From: Mucidula mucida
Taxonomy: Eukaryota; Basidiomycota; Agaricomycetes; Agaricales; Physalacriaceae
Direction: 5' to 3'
Length of the DNA stretch: 34,870 nt
NCBI GenBank assembly: GCA_015501055.1
Contig: JADNYV010000363.1
Location: 1-34,870, forward strand
Shown here: positions 30,630 through 34,870 of the stretch, piece after piece
Layout: each line of letters begins with the position of its first letter
Numbering within the stretch: the stretch's first letter is position 1
Notes under the pieces: generated by a model
Database searches by the model: none
What the model was told of the DNA's origin: nothing
Seen by the model: the letters and a program-made list of their open reading frames with translations, nothing else
Translations under genes and position numbers: made by a program

Positions 30630-31491
30630 AGTCAACCATACCTCTACTCCAAGCTCTAGAGCTCATAGAGTTGCAAGAACTGTACAATGACTTGGTGCAT
30701 ATGCCTTGGAAGTCGTTGGAGACGATGTAGATTCCTGGAATCAATTTTTAGAGGCTGCAGAGTTCGACAACTCGGAGAATGCGGTGGCGTTGCTGGGAAA
30801 TGCGGCTGCTCATCTTCGCTTCCTAAAGGCTAACGTGACACAAACAGATATCTTGGCTCGTCTTGAGAATCAAGAGCTTCTCCTTTCCCGCATGGCAATA
30901 TGGAAGTGGATTAAAAGTGGAGGTGAACAACGTGTGGCAAAGCGTTGAGAGGTCAACGGAGCATTGGATGAAGAGTTTGTACACAAATATCATTGCTGCC
31001 TTCACGGACGTTTGGGCATCCAAAGCAGCGGTGGAGAAACATTTCAAGGCTTCTGGTCTACATCTCATCCCTATCTGTTTCCGCTGCTCATCAGGTTTTG
31101 ATCATGCAGTTTTCTGCATGCTGTGTCAACCAAGCGATACACGTCAAGTCAAGGAGCGACTGATGCGGATTCTTGCGAATTGGTTGAACTTGGATAGTAA
31201 ACTTCGAGCGAGGATGGACCGGCATTGCATTTGGTCTTTCGACTTGTTGACGCATACGGCCCAGCAGTACTTCTTCATTGGCCAGTTATTGAAGTGTGTG
31301 ACAAATCAATGCGCCGCTTGGTTTTTGAAGACAAGGGCGATTTCAAACCTTCCTTTGCAAAGGTTGAAGAGTGGTGTTTAGAGAATCTGCATATTGCAGA
31401 TAATACCACTCGAGAGATTTTAAACCAAATTGATCTCATCGTTGGATGGTTGGCGCACGGACCAGCAGGCATAATCTGCCTGCTAGGATGA
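30630..31491 (+). pseudogene. unrecognised gene in shifted frames
   Basis: Coding-like sequence in three successive frames. First: VDSWNQFLEAAEFDNSENAV, LLGNAAAHLRFLKANVTQTD, LENQELLLSRMAIWKWIK (30706-30900). Then from about 30905: VEVNNVWQSVERSTEHWMKS, NIIAAFTDVWASKAAVEKHF, HLIPICFRCSSGFDHAVFC. Then 31225-31491: VDAYGPAVLLHWPVIEVC, FEDKGDFKPSFAKVEEW. The segments are helical, charged and of protein-like composition, and a CX2C...CX2C pattern (CFRC, CMLC) could bind zinc. I do not recognise a family. It lies just after the TET-like gene on the same strand and could be part of the same gene or element. Confidence 0.4.
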
Positions 31492-31965
31492 CTAGGCTGG
31501 TTGCTAACACCCTCGCTCGCTTCGCTTCAAGCAACTTACCTTCCGAGAAGGATGACAACACCAATTCCTTATGAGCCTACTGGAACCACTTTATTCATTG
31601 GCTCAAAATCCATTCTTCTCCCTTCCTGAGCCTCCGGACTGCCTCATCCAAGCATGTCAAGAGCTTCTACACTGCATATTGAGCCTTTCTGAAAACATAT
31701 GTATCTATGGACGATAAGAAGATTCCTTGGCGCAATTTAGCAACGTCACGACGACTTATTCTTGCGACTATGGACATATTTGGGGCTCTTATCTGCACAC
31801 AAAGGAAGGGCTCTTCAGTGCCCTGCTTCATTGTGGCATCACTAATAATCCCAGTTTCCTGCATACCGAGCAACATATTTTCTTTGACAGTCTGGACAAC
31901 TGGGAGATGATTTATGCCACCTCCAAAGATGTGTTAGAAGACTCCGATGACATGGACTAGAAGGA
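31492..31965 (+). pseudogene. unrecognised coding-like segment, possibly the C-terminus of the preceding gene
   Basis: A frame at 31727-31960 reads AQFSNVTTTYSCDYGHIWGS, LHTKEGLFSALLHCGITNNP and WEMIYATSKDVLEDSDDMD, ending at 31960 with an acidic tail. Before it, 31500-31700 holds only broken frames. Composition suggests real protein, but no family is recognised. Confidence 0.3.
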
Positions 31966-32067
31966 GATTGAGAAGTACTTCTGTGATGGTTTGTGCATAT
32001 GGTGTTTGGACATGTCCGCCACGTTGATTATGCTCCAACCTATGCAGCTGTCACTAGAGAGCACCAC

Positions 32068-32203
32068 GAGTACTTACTCAAGTTGACTCGGCACTCGCCA
32101 GGCGGGTACTCGTGACCCTAAACTAGTGTTCATCACTTGTCATGTGACTCAAGTCTTAGTGACTCGACTTCAAACGAGTCGAGTCACACGAGTTCAGCGA
32201 GTA
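32068..32203. repeat. array of ACTCG/CGAGT motifs, candidate hAT subterminal repeats
   Basis: Within about 135 bp, ACTCG or its complement CGAGT occurs about nine times in both orientations, several as GACTCG/CGAGTC, with further ACTC/GAGT variants. It lies immediately beyond the 3' end of the hAT transposase gene, where terminal and subterminal repeats of such an element are expected. The other end is outside the window, so the exact terminus cannot be fixed. Confidence 0.55.
32159..32187. repeat. perfect 11-bp hairpin inside the ACTCG/CGAGT array
   Basis: GTGACTCGACT (32159-32169), a 7-base loop, then AGTCGAGTCAC (32177-32187). Confidence 0.85.
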
Positions 32204-32339
32204 CTTGCCGAATCTTACGATACATAGTAAAAATCATAAAACAATTGATATTTCTAAGTATAAGGCATATGAGAAGGCATAATGTAGGTAGACATGTCAG
32301 CGGATTGCATAGAAGAACATAAGTAGACAAAGAAGTACT

Positions 32340-34870
32340 CTAATCATTGTTGTTGGCATTCTTACCACAGTGATGCTTCACGTTGAAGTGCTTTGTCAGA
32401 AATGCCTCGTCAACCAGCCCGTCTTCCCTCCACCAACTCTGTAGAAGTACTTGTGCCTGTGTCAACACATTGGAAAGGTTGAAACAATGCTTTGTGACAA
32501 CAAGTCCCGCATGCGAGAACAGATGTTTGATGTCGATCCAGGTGGCTGCAATAACCCCAAATGAGTAGGAGTGCACAGCAAACGAAAATCTCAACTTACC
32601 GGGCACGCTAAGATAATCAAGAGCCATCTGCACCAGAGCCCCCACCTGCAGTAACGGTAATTCTTGCCCTTGCTATCCGGAACATCGAGCTGCGACGCCC
32701 AATACGACAGTGGGTTGGTGCACGTGGTTCACAACGGGGTGTGGTCAAATAGTCCTCCAGTGCGTCGGGGCCTTCGGTTCCCAAATTGGCCATCGCGCCG
32801 ACATTAGCAAAAGGATTAGACACTAAGCGAAGCATCAGAGAGCCCGCCGGGAAAAAAATAAGAACACATACTGCAGGCGTAGCGACACTGGGACCTGCTG
32901 GTGCCGTCTCTGCTGGCCGATAGCGGGCGTACTCCTTGCGAAACATGGTCAAGGGCATTGTCAATCCATTCCCGCTCCCAGCTTTGAGACTCAAAGTAGC
33001 ATGTCTTGAGTCCGAATGCAAAACTGAGAGCAGAGCCATTAGCGAAGAACAGCAGCAGAGTAAATCGACACTTACCTATGGAAATACAAACAATCCGGTT
33101 GTTATCCGTCTTTGCGTAGTACTTGAGGATAAGAGCACGGCCACAAGCCGCCGCCGCACAAACAACAGCATGGTTGGTTTTGTCAGTAATAAGTGATCGA
33201 GCTCGTCAACAAGCTTGTCGAAGATGGGAATAACCTGATAAATAAGGGGAACCTTGGACTTGGAGAGGTTGCTTCGATGCAAGGACAGACAACTGTTTTA
33301 CTATAAGTACAAAAAAAAATGAATAACGGACAAACTATACTTTGAGAACCTTCTCCAACTGCTCAATAATCTGCCATTCTGCTGGCGTCAGTTTGAACTT
33401 CAACATTTTCCTCTTCAGCACCTTGTTGAACTGGGCCAGAATGATAAGACGGTCAAGTGCAGGCCTCAGGTACAAGGCCCATTCCAAGATGGGGTGAACC
33501 AAATTCCATCTCGTCGCAACCGCGCAAACCATCTTCATTGGCTTGATGTTGGCAAGGGCATTGGGCGGCCAGTTTCCTCCTGCATAAGCTGCATGTTGAA
33601 AATGCGACGTCAAGTCTAATGATCTTCGGAAAATCAGAACAGTTTCAATAATGTCAAGGACAATGTACCTTGTGACGCAGACTTGCCGAGCTTCTTGTCG
33701 GTGTCAATCAACTGCTGCACCTCCTCCAAGGCCGCTGCAATATCCTCTGCAGCTGCCTCTTTCTCCTCCTCGGTCTGCACATCAACCATTAGAAGCATGT
33801 TCTGCTCCTCCTTGTTGGGCTTGTTGTGTTGTTGTCCATGTAAATGTTGCTGACTTGGTCGAGTCGGTGTTCTCATTGTAATCAGCGAAGCCTTTATTTG
33901 CAAGCTTCTTGCTGAGGATTTGCAACATAGTAGCCTATAAGCAGGTCAGTTTTGGCCTCTCCAATCTAAATGAAACACATACCGGGTTGACAAGTCAATC
34001 TGGTGCCCCGCACAACCAACATATGTATCCTCGCCGGAATGAGTGTCCACCGGGAGATGAGGAATGGACTCGGCCACCATCTTGGTTGACGCTGGTGTTT
34101 ATCGCCAACGAACGCAAGGGTGTCCTTCTCATACTTGAACTCTTGTATACAGTTGACCGTTTTCTTCGGCGAGGTTACTCGGCCGTATGCACTTTGTGCG
34201 TCTGATGATAATTCAGTACGAAGAACATGATTCTGAACAAACGACTTACGGAATCAGAGCCCACGGTAAGACTTGCATTTGGCCCCTGGTCAAAAAAGGC
34301 CACATCAACCCTTGAACAGACTGCTTGCCGCCTGATGCCCAGGTGCGAAAACAGTGTGCTTTTTGCCACAAGCATTCTAAGACAAAGCCATTAACAATAT
34401 GAACCTTAACACAAATTATTGCCTACCAGAAGGTTGAGCAATTACATTGATCTTTGACAATTCATGAACCTCCCTGATATCGCAGAGAGAGTCTTGTCGG
34501 AAGGAATGAGGGCATCAGGGCGATGATCTTGGCAAGAGGGTTGTTGGTGTAGAGAGCGAATGACAATGGTTGACGGCAATATGTTTCGCAATAAGCATGC
34601 ACAATTTCCCGGGGTGTACGTGGAGCCTTGGGCGAATGGCGCAAGGGAGGTCTGCGTTTGTCACCTCCTTCTAATTGCACAGAGTCTTGTGGCGACAGAG
34701 GTTAGTCGTCGTGCTCATCGAAGAGCCAAATCCCCGAGTGATGTGTTGACCAGTCCTAAAAAATCCATTAAAAGATGAATTTCAGCAATATGAGAAAAAC
34801 ATACCGCTTTGCATCTAAGGATTGCTGGAAACCATTGTTGGTTTCATGGACCTCCGGAGGTCAAAGTGCT
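32340..34870 (-). pseudogene. hAT-family transposase, 5' part outside window, frameshifted
   Basis: Minus-strand segments: a Glu-rich linker (EEEKEAAAEDIAAALEEVQQ, about 33780), VATRWNLVHPILEWALYL and FKLTPAEWQIIEQLEKVLKV (33530-33335), VPLIYQVIPIFDKLVDELD (about 33260), LKYYAKTDNNRIVCI, GLKTCYFESQSWEREWIDNALD and, after a one-base shift, MFRKEYARYRP (about 32950-32910). The C-terminal dimerisation region reads MALDYLSVP, is spliced across a 54-nt intron (32599-32546), then IKHLFSHAGLVVTKHCFNLS, to a stop at 32340. This order is diagnostic of hAT transposases, which cut and paste DNA as dimers. The region right of 34000 is less clear; a BED-type zinc finger, if present, lies beyond the edge. 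Confidence 0.8.

Noticed and set aside
1..34870. CRISPR arrays, operons or bacterial-type systems
   Set aside because: No regularly spaced direct repeats; spliceosomal introns and eukaryotic mobile elements show that this is a fungal nuclear sequence.

Overview
The window looks like accessory DNA from a mushroom-type fungus (Basidiomycota, probably Agaricomycetes). The evidence is short introns of about 41-70 nt with CTNAC-type branch sites, F-box and hypothetical proteins typical of that class, two chromodomain Ty3/gypsy retrotransposons, an Agaricomycete-type DDE integrase gene, a TET/JBP-like dioxygenase and a hAT transposase. All homology calls are by eye.

Layout. 1-2.6 kb: the 3' end of a hypothetical gene (+) and a Ser/Pro-rich hypothetical gene (-). 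2.68 to about 8.0 kb: a decayed chromovirus (-), with one LTR visible at its left end. 8.6-9.9 kb: an AT-rich dead F-box gene (-) whose better-preserved relative lies at 20.0 kb. 10.6-11.8 kb: a frameshifted F-box gene (+). 12.4-14.5 kb: a decayed secreted type-B carboxylesterase (+). 15.3-17.5 kb: an apparently intact eight-exon RhoGAP with a Sec14/CRAL-TRIO-like N-terminal region (+). 17.9-18.4 kb: a T-armless fragment and a complete copy of the initiator tRNA-Met (-). 18.6-19.4 kb: an apparently intact four-exon FAR-17a/AIG1 membrane protein (-). 20.0-22.4 kb: an F-box N-terminus (+) and a broken integrase-like gene (-). 22.67-29.10 kb: a full-length chromovirus (+) with two 528-529 bp LTRs and a GCATC target duplication. 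29.3-32.0 kb: a TET/JBP-like dioxygenase gene with two in-frame stops, then unrecognised reading frames. 32.0-34.87 kb: a hAT transposase (-) running off the right edge, preceded by an array of ACTCG/CGAGT motifs that may be the end of the element.

Only the RhoGAP, the FAR-17a protein and the complete tRNA look like healthy housekeeping genes. They form an island at 15-19.5 kb between blocks of transposons and pseudogenes. The most notable pattern is mutational. In the left chromovirus the expected catalytic Asp is Asn in protease, reverse transcriptase and integrase, and arginine, tryptophan and glutamine positions have become stops, all explicable by C-to-T or G-to-A changes. The integrase-like gene, and probably the TET-like gene, share this. 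The right chromovirus keeps its catalytic acids and is broken mostly by frameshifts. It also carries a Tf1-like self-priming signal: the 12 bases at 23199-23210, just after the 5' LTR, are complementary at 11 positions to the predicted start of its own transcript.
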